8,795 nt of DNA, from the NCBI GenBank assembly GCA_947465365.1, contig CANIAV010000023.1, forward strand, positions 1 through 8,795. Reading direction: 5' to 3'. Below are positions 1 to 6,432 of the stretch, in pieces. Both the position numbers and the translations under genes were made by a program. Origin of the DNA: Actinomycetota bacterium (GTDB taxonomy: Bacteria; Actinomycetota; Actinomycetes; Nanopelagicales; Nanopelagicaceae). Every line of letters begins with the position of its first letter. The first letter of the stretch is position 1. Below the pieces are notes generated by a model. It saw only the letters and a list, made by a program, of their open reading frames with translations. It did not search any database and had not been told where the DNA came from.

Positions 1-603
1 CTTCTCTATGACATGCACAACGATAAAGTCTTAGAACAATGGATGATTCAACCTACTGAATTACAAAAAGCGGTAGATATTCTGCGCAAAACTATTCCCA
101 ATGTTTCTTTCGCAGTTGAGTCTAACGACCACTTCCATCGCGAGAAGGCTTATATTCCGCGATGGGATATCGGGATGGATAACGTTGGCGTAGACACAAT
201 TGATTCAGTTACAAATCGTCCTGCACTTAAATTATTAGCGCGCCTGTCACAAGAAGAAATTTCTGCAGATGAGATGTTGGCGCTAGCAACACCTGCTTTA
301 CAAGGTGTTGTAAACGTTACGCATTCTGCAAATAACGATTCGCTACTTGAAATTTCCGCGCTAGGTGTTTCAAAAGGCGAAACTTTAGCGATGATGGCAT
401 CGCGTATTGGAATTACTGCAGAAGATTGCGTTGCATTTGGTGACAACCCAAATGACTTTTCTATGTTGCAATGGGCGCATCGCTCATATGCGATGATCGA
501 TGGCCATCATGCAGGTCCAGCAAATGCGAAAGATGTAGCTCCGCCTCATAATCAAGATGGCGTCGCGATTGTGATTGAAAAACTCCTCGAACTTCCGCAG
601 TAA
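1..603 (+). CDS. HAD-superfamily (Cof/HAD-IIB-like) hydrolase, 5'-truncated
   Basis: This is the C-terminal part of a HAD-family phosphatase. The frame is open from the first base of the window, so the ATG at position 13 is probably an internal Met and the true start lies to the left. Counting from that Met, about residues 1-110 fit the cap region. They are followed by the HAD core: the motif III lysine in GVSKGETL (K121) and motif IV GDNPND (143-148), which supplies the Mg2+-binding acidic residues. The spacing of K121 to GDNPND and the following 'ML..A..S.AM..A' pattern are typical of Cof-type HAD-IIB sugar or nucleotide phosphatases. The motif I nucleophile (DxDGT) is not in the window. 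The family dephosphorylates small cytosolic phosphate esters; the substrate cannot be read from this fragment. It ends at TAA 601-603, 46 bp before the tRNA gene. Confidence 0.85.
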   Translation, partial: LLYDMHNDKVLEQWMIQPTELQKAVDILRKTIPNVSFAVESNDHFHREKAYIPRWDIGMDNVGVDTIDSVTNRPALKLLARLSQEEISADEMLALATPALQGVVNVTHSANNDSLLEISALGVSKGETLAMMASRIGITAEDCVAFGDNPNDFSMLQWAHRSYAMIDGHHAGPANAKDVAPPHNQDGVAIVIEKLLELPQ

Positions 604-636
604 TACCGTCGATTTTTAATGCTTACGATCTTCGGG

Positions 637-642
637 TAATCT
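637..642 (+). promoter_or_regulatory. Possible -10 element of the tRNA-Ser gene
   Basis: TAATCT fits the TAnnnT -10 consensus. It lies 7 nt before the first base of the mature tRNA, so the transcript would begin at or just before the tRNA 5' end. No convincing -35 hexamer is seen, only a T-rich stretch at about 613-619. The gap between the HAD gene and the tRNA is only 46 bp, so read-through from upstream is an alternative. Confidence 0.35.
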
Positions 643-649
643 CTCCCAC

Positions 650-735
650 GGAGGGCTCGCATAGCGGCCGAGTGCACCGGTCTTGAAAACCGGCAAACGA
701 AAGTTTCGTGGGTTCAAATCCCACGCCCTCCGCCA
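650..735 (+). tRNA. tRNA-Ser, anticodon UGA
   Basis: The full class II cloverleaf can be folded by eye. The acceptor stem GGAGGGC (650-656) pairs perfectly with GCCCTCC (725-731). The anticodon stem CCGGT/ACCGG (677-681, 689-693) closes the loop CTTGAAA, with anticodon TGA at 684-686, which reads UCN serine codons through U34. A long variable arm, AAAC-GAAA-GTTT (695-706), marks the class II serine type. The T arm is GTGGG/CCCAC (708-712, 720-724) around TTCAAAT. G732 is the discriminator base, as expected for serine tRNAs, and the CCA end is encoded at 733-735. A run of six T (736-741) follows directly and may help end transcription. Confidence 0.97.
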
Positions 736-838
736 TTTTTTACTCCTGCTGTGGCTGACTTCATAGCCTCGGTGCGGGGTTACGCCTAGCCTCTTTTACC
801 AATCAAGCGCACACTTCTCCTAGGAAATCTTTAAAACC

Positions 839-846
839 AAAGGGGA
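839..846 (+). promoter_or_regulatory. Ribosome binding site of sdhC
   Basis: The purine-rich AAAGGGGA sits just upstream of the ATG at 851 and is the strongest Shine-Dalgarno match in the sdh operon, which supports this start. The region 742-838 between the tRNA and sdhC holds the presumed operon promoter. TAGCCT at 787-792 fits TAnnnT, but there is no clear -35, so I do not call the promoter itself. Confidence 0.7.
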
Positions 847-850
847 AGCA

Positions 851-1651
851 ATGTCCGGAGTCTTTTCTCCAACCCGCGCCAAAATTAAAGAGCGCACGCT
901 TCGCACAGATAAGTGGTGGCTAGAACCTGCGATTACCTTCGCTGTTTTGTTTAGCTTCATTATTTATGCAACCTTCCGCGCATTTGAAGGCGCTAACTAC
1001 TTCACCGAACCACTGATCTCCCCTTTCTATTCACCATGTCTTTCACAGGCTTGCGTTGCTGGCTCAACTATTTTTGATTGGACTCCAGTAAGCGCTGAAA
1101 TTTTTAACTTCGCACTTTCTCCTGCGCTGATTATTTTGATCTTCCCACTTGGTTTCCGCATGACTTGTTATTACTACCGCAAGGCTTACTACCGCGCGTT
1201 CTGGTTATCACCACCTGCTTGTGCAGTTGCCGAACCACACACCAAATACACCGGTGAAACTCGCGCCCCACTTATTTTGCAGAATGCACACCGCTGGTTC
1301 TTCTATGCAGGATTAGTCTTTAACGTATTCCTTACTTATGACGCAGTAATTTCATTTAAGAACCCTGAAGGCCAGTGGGGACATGCCAGCGTTGGTTCGC
1401 TTGTCTTGTTAGTTAGCTCAACTCTTCTCTGGTTCTACTCACTTTCATGTCACACCTGTCGCCATACAGTCGGTGGACGTCTAAAGCATTTCTCAGCTCA
1501 TCCAATTCGCTACAAGCTTTGGACTTTAGTTTCAGTTCTAAATCATAAGCATCAGCAATTTGCTTGGTACTCACTTGCTGGCGTTGCTTTTGCCGATATC
1601 TACGTTCGCCAAGTTGCAACTGGCGCCTGGACCAATTTCTACTTCTTCTAA
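851..1651 (+). CDS. sdhC: Succinate dehydrogenase membrane anchor subunit (actinobacterial Sdh1-like SdhC)
   Basis: This 266-residue integral membrane protein directly precedes sdhA and sdhB and is the only candidate anchor for the complex. About five hydrophobic helices are visible: roughly residues 25-44, 82-104, 146-165, 180-198 and 236-256. Transfer of electrons from SdhB to the quinone pool would take place here. It is far longer than the ~115-130 residue anchors of the paired SdhC/SdhD type, and no second anchor gene is present, which fits a one-subunit anchor. The end of helix 4 carries SLSCHTCRHTVGG, with C200, H201, C203 and H205. Other possible ligands are C63, C68, C106, C124 and H147. 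In mycobacterial Sdh1, as I recall, the anchor was reported to hold a membrane-embedded Rieske-type [2Fe-2S] cluster, so this Cys/His cluster is a candidate site. Identity rests on operon position and topology; cofactors are inferred. It ends 3 nt before the first possible sdhA start. Confidence 0.87.
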   Translation: MSGVFSPTRAKIKERTLRTDKWWLEPAITFAVLFSFIIYATFRAFEGANYFTEPLISPFYSPCLSQACVAGSTIFDWTPVSAEIFNFALSPALIILIFPLGFRMTCYYYRKAYYRAFWLSPPACAVAEPHTKYTGETRAPLILQNAHRWFFYAGLVFNVFLTYDAVISFKNPEGQWGHASVGSLVLLVSSTLLWFYSLSCHTCRHTVGGRLKHFSAHPIRYKLWTLVSVLNHKHQQFAWYSLAGVAFADIYVRQVATGAWTNFYFF

Positions 1652-1655
1652 AGGA
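1651..1655 (+). promoter_or_regulatory. Shine-Dalgarno that decides the sdhA start
   Basis: AAGGA overlaps the sdhC stop codon. It touches the ATG at 1655, so it cannot serve that codon, but it lies 11 nt upstream of the in-frame ATG at 1667. Upstream of 1655 the sequence is pyrimidine-rich and has no other ribosome binding site. This favours 1667 as the start and implies translation coupled to sdhC. Confidence 0.5.
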
Positions 1656-1666
1656 TGCCAGTAGAT

Positions 1667-3562
1667 ATGACTACAGATAAAGCAGCGCTCGAGCGTCACA
1701 AGTATGACGTTCTTGTAATTGGTGCCGGTGGTGCGGGTTTACGCGCAGCTGTTGAAGCGCGCGAATCAGGCCTGCGCGTAGCAATCATCTGTAAATCGCT
1801 ATTCGGCAAGGCCCACACAGTTATGGCCGAAGGTGGCGCAGCTGCCTCAATGGGTAACGCAAATTCCAACGATAATTGGATGGTTCACTTTCGCGACACG
1901 ATGCGCGGTGGAAAGTTCCTAAACCATTTCCGTATGGCAGAGCTACATGCCAAAGAATCTCCAGATCGCATCTGGGAATTGGAAATGTGGGGCGCGCTCT
2001 TTGATCGCACCAAAGAGGGAAAGATCAGCCAACGTAACTTCGGCGGACACGAATATCCACGTCTTGCACACGTTGGTGACCGCACTGGTCTAGAACTTAT
2101 TCGTACGATGCAACAGAAGATTGTTGCTCTGCAACAAGGCGATAAGCGCGAACACGGCGATTACGAATCACACATTAAAGTTTTCGCAGAACTTACTATT
2201 ACTGAAATTCTTAAAGAGAACGGCAAGATCGCAGGCGCATATGGTTACTGGCGCGAATCAGGATCCGAAGTTCTCTTTGAAGCACCTGCGGTAATTATCG
2301 CAACTGGTGGAGTCGGTAAAACTTTTAAAATTACCTCTAACTCTTGGGAAGGCACTGGCGATGGCCATGCACTTGCTTTGAAAGCTGGAGCAAACCTGGT
2401 TGATATGGAATTCTTACAGTTCCACCCAACCGGTATGGTCTGGCCACCATCTGTGCGCGGAATTTTAGTTACAGAATCAGTACGTGGTGAAGGCGGAATC
2501 CTTACCAATATCAATGGCGAACGCTTTATGTTTAAGTACATCCCAGATGTATTTAAAGATAAGTATGCAGATAATGAAGCCGAAGCCGATCGTTGGTATG
2601 AAGATCAAGATAACAACCGCCGTCCACCAGAACTTTTGCCGCGCGATGAAGTTGCGCGCGCGATCAACACCGAGGTTAAAGCAGGCCGTGGCACCGAACA
2701 TGGTGGCGTATTCCTAGATGTTTCCAAGCGTATTTCTGCTGAAATTATTAAGAAGCGCTTGCCATCTATGTGGCACCAGTTCTACGAATTAGCGGGCGTT
2801 GACATCACCAAAGAGGCGATGGAAGTTGGCCCAACTTGTCACTATGTAATGGGTGGCGTTGAAGTAGAGCCAGATACTGCCGCTGCAGTTGGTGTGCCTG
2901 GGTTATTTGCAGCCGGTGAAGTCGCTGGTGGAATGCACGGATCAAACCGCCTTGGTGGAAATTCACTCTCTGATCTCTTGGTCTTTGGTCGTCGTGCTGG
3001 AATGGGCGCTGCCGCTTACGTTAAGCAGAACAGCAGCGCATCTGTATCGGAAGCAACAGTTGCTGCAGCCGCTGCCCGAATCGAAGCGCCTTTTGCGCGC
3101 ACAGGTGGCGAGAATTCATATTCACTGCACGCAGAGCTGCAGGAAGTCACCCACAACTTGGTTGGAATTATTCGAACCGGTGCTGAATTAAAAGAAGCGA
3201 TTGAAAGGATCGCCGAAATTAGAAAGCGCAGCGCAAACGTTGCCGTCTCTGGTGGCCGCAAATTCAATCCAGGATTCCACTTGGCATTTGACCTCGACAA
3301 TATGTTGTTAGTCGCCGAAAGCACCGCGAAATCTGCGATCGGTCGCGAAGAATCTCGCGGCGGACATACCCGCGATGACTTCCCAGGAATGAATTCTGGA
3401 TGGCGCCAGTTCAACCACATCGCATCTTTTGATGGAAATCAAGTATCTGTCCGCAAACAAGCGCTGCTATTTATGCCGAAAGAGCTCTTTGATCTCTTTG
3501 AAGTCGATGAACTTAAGAAGTACATGACACCGGAAGAAATTGCGAAAGGCGGATCCAACTAA
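1667..3562 (+). CDS. sdhA: Succinate dehydrogenase flavoprotein subunit
   Basis: This is the catalytic subunit, which oxidises succinate to fumarate and passes electrons to its covalently bound FAD and then to SdhB. From the chosen Met (631 residues), the Rossmann motif GAGGAG is at 19-24. H50 in KAHTVMAEGG matches the histidine that forms the covalent FAD bond. HPTG (253-256) and TESVRGEGG follow. R326 in LPRDEVAR aligns with the catalytic arginine of E. coli SdhA (R286), H392 in CHYVMGG with H354, and R428 in SNRLGGNSLSDL with the dicarboxylate-binding arginine. All key residues are present and the length is normal. An in-frame ATG at 1655 would add four residues (MPVD) but has no usable ribosome binding site. 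The stop codon overlaps the sdhB start by one base (TAATG), so translation is probably coupled. Succinate dehydrogenase is favoured over fumarate reductase from the operon type and likely aerobic lineage, but the sequence alone cannot fix direction. Confidence 0.97.
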   Translation: MTTDKAALERHKYDVLVIGAGGAGLRAAVEARESGLRVAIICKSLFGKAHTVMAEGGAAASMGNANSNDNWMVHFRDTMRGGKFLNHFRMAELHAKESPDRIWELEMWGALFDRTKEGKISQRNFGGHEYPRLAHVGDRTGLELIRTMQQKIVALQQGDKREHGDYESHIKVFAELTITEILKENGKIAGAYGYWRESGSEVLFEAPAVIIATGGVGKTFKITSNSWEGTGDGHALALKAGANLVDMEFLQFHPTGMVWPPSVRGILVTESVRGEGGILTNINGERFMFKYIPDVFKDKYADNEAEADRWYEDQDNNRRPPELLPRDEVARAINTEVKAGRGTEHGGVFLDVSKRISAEIIKKRLPSMWHQFYELAGVDITKEAMEVGPTCHYVMGGVEVEPDTAAAVGVPGLFAAGEVAGGMHGSNRLGGNSLSDLLVFGRRAGMGAAAYVKQNSSASVSEATVAAAAARIEAPFARTGGENSYSLHAELQEVTHNLVGIIRTGAELKEAIERIAEIRKRSANVAVSGGRKFNPGFHLAFDLDNMLLVAESTAKSAIGREESRGGHTRDDFPGMNSGWRQFNHIASFDGNQVSVRKQALLFMPKELFDLFEVDELKKYMTPEEIAKGGSN

Positions 3563-4320
3563 TGGCGCGCAAATTAAATCTTCGCATTTGGCGAGGGGAT
3601 GCAATCGACGGTGGCCTTAAAGATGTTCAGGTAGATGTCAACGAGGGCGAAGTTGTCCTTGATGTAATTCACCGCGTGCAAGCAACCCAGATGGGCGATC
3701 TCGCAGTTCGTTGGAACTGTAAGGCTGGCAAATGTGGATCTTGTTCAATGGAGATCAACGGCAAGCCTCGCCTGGCATGTATGACACAGGTTGCTTCTTT
3801 TGGCGAAGATGAAACCATTACCGTCACGCCACTTCGTGCATTTCCAGTCATTAAAGATCTCGTTACCGATGTCTCTTTTAACTATAAGAAAGCGATGGAG
3901 ATCCCAGCATACGAACCACCTAAGGAGCTACAGCCAGGTGAAGCGCGTATGCAGCAGGTTGACGTGGAACGTTCACAAGAATTCCGTAAATGTATCGAGT
4001 GCTTTCTATGTCAGAACACTTGCCACGTAATCCGCGATCACGAAGAGAATAAGAAATCATTCGCAGGTCCACGTTTCTTTATCCGCATCGCAGAACTAGA
4101 TATGCATCCGCTTGATATGTTGAAAAATCGCAAACGGACTGCGCAAGAAGAGCATGGCCTTGGAATGTGTAACATCACCAAGTGTTGTACTGAGGTCTGC
4201 CCAGAGCACATCAAGATAACCGATAACGCGATCATCCCGATGAAAGAGCGCGTAGTTGATATTAAGTACGATCCAGCTCGCATGTTTGCCGGTCTCTTAA
4301 AGAGAGAAAAGCGCAACTAA
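3562..4320 (+). CDS. sdhB: Succinate dehydrogenase iron-sulfur subunit
   Basis: This 252-residue protein relays electrons from SdhA-FAD through three Fe-S clusters to the membrane anchor. The N-terminal ferredoxin domain holds the [2Fe-2S] ligands C53, C58, C61 and C73 (NCKAGKCGSCS...LAC). The C-terminal domain has KCIECFLCQNTCHV (C144, C147, C150, C154) and MCNITKCCTEVCPEHI (C203, C209, C213). By analogy with E. coli SdhB, C144/C147/C150/C213 bind the [4Fe-4S] cluster and C154/C203/C209 the [3Fe-4S] cluster. Two details differ from the E. coli form: C154 is followed by His rather than Pro, and an extra Cys (C208) sits beside the ligand C209. Both may be normal for the Sdh1-like branch. The start overlaps the sdhA stop by one base. 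The downstream crcB1 begins only 2 nt after the stop. Confidence 0.97.
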   Translation: MARKLNLRIWRGDAIDGGLKDVQVDVNEGEVVLDVIHRVQATQMGDLAVRWNCKAGKCGSCSMEINGKPRLACMTQVASFGEDETITVTPLRAFPVIKDLVTDVSFNYKKAMEIPAYEPPKELQPGEARMQQVDVERSQEFRKCIECFLCQNTCHVIRDHEENKKSFAGPRFFIRIAELDMHPLDMLKNRKRTAQEEHGLGMCNITKCCTEVCPEHIKITDNAIIPMKERVVDIKYDPARMFAGLLKREKRN

Positions 4321-4322
4321 AG

Positions 4323-4655
4323 ATGAAGCCACTACCGCTGGTTGCGTTGGGTGGCATCGCAGGATCGCTATTGCGCTGGCAGCTTATCGAAGCTCTGCCA
4401 TCACTTTCACTTGGCGTCTTTATCGTTAACCAACTTGGGGTATTGATCGCCGGAATCGTTGCCTATCGAATCTCTGCAACCCCATCTCAGAAACTATTCT
4501 GGATAACAGGCTTTGCTGGCGGCTTTACCACCCTGTCTTCACTCGCCTTTGTTCTGCAAGGCGCGACTTTAATTAGCGGCCTTGGATATGCCTTTGCTTC
4601 GCTCCTAATTAGCTTGCTTATATTGAATTTAGTTAGAGGTAAGAGCCGCGCATGA
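4323..4655 (+). CDS. crcB1: CrcB/Fluc fluoride channel subunit, first half of a pair
   Basis: This 110-residue, four-helix membrane protein belongs to the CrcB/Fluc family, whose dual-topology dimers export F- passively from the cytoplasm. Family signatures are in order: GGIAGSLLRW (10-19, conserved Arg18), the pore-lining Asn36 in GVFIVNQLGV, and the helix-break motif GFAGGFTTLSS (63-73), whose backbone forms the central Na+ site. The usual TTFSTF is here TTLSSL, so both phenylalanines that would flank the ion path are leucines (L71, L74). The gene starts 2 nt after sdhB and overlaps the next crcB by 4 nt (ATGA), so both are probably on the sdh transcript and translationally coupled. No strong Shine-Dalgarno is seen; AGAGAG lies 16 nt upstream. 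The pairing implies a heterodimer with the next gene product. Confidence 0.92.
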   Translation: MKPLPLVALGGIAGSLLRWQLIEALPSLSLGVFIVNQLGVLIAGIVAYRISATPSQKLFWITGFAGGFTTLSSLAFVLQGATLISGLGYAFASLLISLLILNLVRGKSRA

Positions 4656-4963
4656 GACTCATCTACTTCATATTAGGAGCCGGAATCGGCGCCCCGCTGC
4701 GCTATTTGATAGATAAATTCTTTCGGGCTAAATATAAATTCCCAGTTGGCATCCTGATTGTAAATACTGTTGGCTCATTTGTATTAGGGCTAACTCAATT
4801 AAATTACTTTGTAATGGGCTTCTGCGGCGCCTTTACAACTTGGTCAGCTTTTATGCTCGATGTGGATCAGAATACACAAAACCGTAAGCAAGTAACGCTA
4901 AATATTATTTTAACTTTTGCGTTATCAATTGCTGCGATTACAGCAGGTTTAGCGCTTAATTAA
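4652..4963 (+). CDS. crcB2: CrcB/Fluc fluoride channel subunit, second half of a pair
   Basis: This is the partner of the preceding gene: 103 residues, hydrophobic, with the family pattern GAGIGAPLRY (9-18), Asn38 in GILIVNTVGSFVLG, and GFCGAFTTWSAF (56-67). It keeps one aromatic ion-path residue, F67, and has Trp64 in place of the first Phe, whereas its partner has Leu at both positions. The protein is short for the family (usually about 120-130), mainly because the loop between the second and third helices (about 50-55) is very short. In paired systems the two proteins are thought to sit antiparallel in a fixed heterodimer. AAGAG at 4641-4645 is 6 nt upstream of the ATG. The gene ends inside the pepP stop region on the other strand: the two share TTAATTAA (4956-4963). 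Confidence 0.91.
   Translation: MRLIYFILGAGIGAPLRYLIDKFFRAKYKFPVGILIVNTVGSFVLGLTQLNYFVMGFCGAFTTWSAFMLDVDQNTQNRKQVTLNIILTFALSIAAITAGLALN
4956..4963. other. Palindromic stop-codon overlap of crcB2 and pepP
   Basis: TTAATTAA reads as a TAA stop on both strands. It ends crcB2 on the plus strand (TAA 4961-4963) and pepP on the minus strand (complement of 4956-4958). The convergent genes therefore share exactly this 8-bp palindrome and leave no intergenic space. Confidence 0.9.
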
Positions 4964-6407
4964 GTATCGCCGCCATCCAGGCTTCGATTGCATCTGGATG
5001 GCGCGGGATATCTTCACTTAAATTCCGGCAACCATCTGCGGTAACGATGACATCGTCTTCGATACGGATACCAATTCCGCGATATTCCGGTGCAAATAGT
5101 TCGTCGTCAGGTTGGATATAAAGACCAGGTTCAACAGTCAAAATCATTCCTTCACGCAAAATACCTTGGCGATACATATCTTGACGGGCATGCTCACAAT
5201 CATGGACATCCAGACCTAAGTGATGGCTTACGCCATGCAGAGTCCAACGTCGATGCAGGCCAACATCAGGCTTCATAGATTCCTCCGCGCTTACAGTGAG
5301 AACTCCCATGTCAGCTAAACCTTGTGCAAGTACACGTTGAGCGGCGCGGTTAATCTCTAAGAATTGAACTCCGGGCTTTATTGCAGCAAATCCCGCTAAT
5401 TGCGCCTCATAAACCAACATATATAAAGCGCGCTGCGCCGGAGAAAACTTTCCATTTACCGGCAACGTGCGAGTTATATCTGCGGTGTAATAAGAATCCA
5501 TCTCAACGCCAGCATCTAGAAGCAAGAGTTCACCATTGCGAACTGCGCCATCATTGCGAATCCAGTGCAAGACACATGCATGCGAACCAGCAGCAGCGAT
5601 CGTTGTATATCCAATGTCATTGCCTTCTAGGCGCGCGCGCCCAAAGAATGCGCCTTCCACAATTCGTTCTCCACGAGGGTGTTCAGCAGCAGCAGGCATT
5701 GCGGCGATTACATCGCTAAAGCCTCGCCCAGTTGCATCGACGGCCGCCTGCATTTGGCCAACCTCGTATTCATCTTTTACCAAACGTTGTTCAGAAGTGA
5801 AGGTAAGAAATTCTGCTTCACGTGGATTCTTTGAAATCAGCTTATCCATCAACGTATCTTCACCGCGCACCAACAAAGTCTCTTTGCTAAAACGAAGAAG
5901 ATCTTCAATGTTTTCTACATCGCGAGTTGGAATTTGATAAACAGAGTTTGCCTCTTCCAGTGTGAAGTGGCGGCCGACCCAAAGTTCGCCATATTTACGA
6001 TCGGTATAAAATCCATCACTGTCACGTGTTGAACGTGGGTGCACGTAAAGATATGAATCGTGCCCACCAGATTCATTTGGTTCCATTACTAAAACTGAAT
6101 CTGGAACGGCATCGGATCCTTGAACGCCGCTGTAGTAAGCAAATGCGCTGTGTGGACGAAATGCATATTCCGTATCGTTAGAACGAGTTTTGAAATTCCC
6201 AGAAGGAAGCACAAGGCGGATATTTGGAAAAGCCGCAGATAAAACTTGGCGACGAGAGAACGCGTAAGTTACGACTTCGAGAGGTTGCAAACCTTCAAGA
6301 TCAGAAGGTGCCCAACCGGTGCGCATAAATTCTGCATATGCTGCAGGAGGTGCGACATCGTATGAGCGCACATTCTTTACTGCCGGAGTTTCAACCTTCT
6401 CATTCAT
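4956..6407 (-). CDS. pepP: Xaa-Pro aminopeptidase (aminopeptidase P, M24B)
   Basis: This cytosolic metallopeptidase removes an N-terminal residue that precedes proline. The proposed product has 483 residues. An N-terminal AMP_N-type domain (about 40-180, including EYAFRPHSAFAYYSG) is followed by the pita-bread catalytic domain (about 210-475). All five dinuclear metal ligands are visible: D298 (LLLDAG), D310 (YTADITR), H395 (HGVSHHLGLDVHD), E426 (TVEPGLYI) and E450 (GIGIRIEDD). The supporting histidines H391 and H402 are also present. The frame stays open upstream to 6542, with in-frame ATGs at 6434 and 6542. The 6542 start would run deep into the divergent nuclease gene, and its extra residues do not look like the family. 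I chose 6407 because a TACTCT -10-like hexamer ends 7 nt before it; 6434 is the main alternative. The gene overlaps crcB2 tail to tail by 8 bp. Confidence 0.95.
   Translation of the reverse strand: MNEKVETPAVKNVRSYDVAPPAAYAEFMRTGWAPSDLEGLQPLEVVTYAFSRRQVLSAAFPNIRLVLPSGNFKTRSNDTEYAFRPHSAFAYYSGVQGSDAVPDSVLVMEPNESGGHDSYLYVHPRSTRDSDGFYTDRKYGELWVGRHFTLEEANSVYQIPTRDVENIEDLLRFSKETLLVRGEDTLMDKLISKNPREAEFLTFTSEQRLVKDEYEVGQMQAAVDATGRGFSDVIAAMPAAAEHPRGERIVEGAFFGRARLEGNDIGYTTIAAAGSHACVLHWIRNDGAVRNGELLLLDAGVEMDSYYTADITRTLPVNGKFSPAQRALYMLVYEAQLAGFAAIKPGVQFLEINRAAQRVLAQGLADMGVLTVSAEESMKPDVGLHRRWTLHGVSHHLGLDVHDCEHARQDMYRQGILREGMILTVEPGLYIQPDDELFAPEYRGIGIRIEDDVIVTADGCRNLSEDIPRHPDAIEAWMAAILN
4971..5003. terminator. 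10-bp perfect inverted repeat, possible bidirectional terminator
   Basis: CGCCATCCAG (4971-4980) and CTGGATGGCG (4994-5003) are perfect reverse complements around a 13-nt spacer, giving a GC-rich hairpin on either strand. It lies within the last codons of pepP and just past the end of crcB2, where both convergent transcripts must stop. No strong T-run follows on either side (the minus strand continues GCGATACTTAATT), so it is at best an imperfect intrinsic terminator. It may instead block 3' exonucleases, or simply reflect the coding sequence. Confidence 0.45.
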
Positions 6408-6426
6408 GTCGCTAAGAGTACATAAT
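6397..6426 (+). promoter_or_regulatory. Possible promoter of the secreted nuclease-like gene (leaderless)
   Basis: CATAAT (6421-6426) matches five of six bases of TATAAT and lies 6 nt before the ATG at 6433. TTCTCA (6397-6402) is a weak -35 candidate with an 18-bp spacer. The start point would fall on or beside the A of the start codon, giving a leaderless mRNA, which is common in Actinobacteria. No Shine-Dalgarno precedes this ATG, which agrees. Confidence 0.4.
6415..6420 (-). promoter_or_regulatory. Possible -10 element of pepP (leaderless)
   Basis: Read on the minus strand, TACTCT fits TAnnnT and ends 7 nt before the proposed pepP ATG (6407-6405), which also lacks a Shine-Dalgarno. No good -35 is seen. 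It directly abuts the -10 of the divergent gene at 6421-6426. Confidence 0.3.
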
Positions 6427-6432
6427 GAAGCC

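Noticed and set aside
13..603. ATG at 13 as a true gene start
   Set aside because: The frame is open to position 1 and the product lacks the N-terminal HAD motif I, so the gene is cut by the window edge.
604..850. tRNA-Ser as an integration site for a mobile element
   Set aside because: The tRNA is intact, no integrase or duplicated tRNA 3' end is visible in the window, and the flanking genes are housekeeping genes.
4321..4322. Fluoride riboswitch before crcB1
   Set aside because: There are only 2 nt between sdhB and crcB1, so the RNA motif cannot fit outside coding sequence.
5381..5937. Plus-strand open frames within pepP
   Set aside because: They are antisense to a well-conserved metallopeptidase domain, are rich in His, Gln and Arg, and have no recognisable motif; shadows of pepP codon usage.
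6319..6432. N-terminal extension of the nuclease-like gene from ATG 6319
   Set aside because: It would place 38 residues before a textbook signal peptide that begins at M 6433, and it overlaps pepP antisense.
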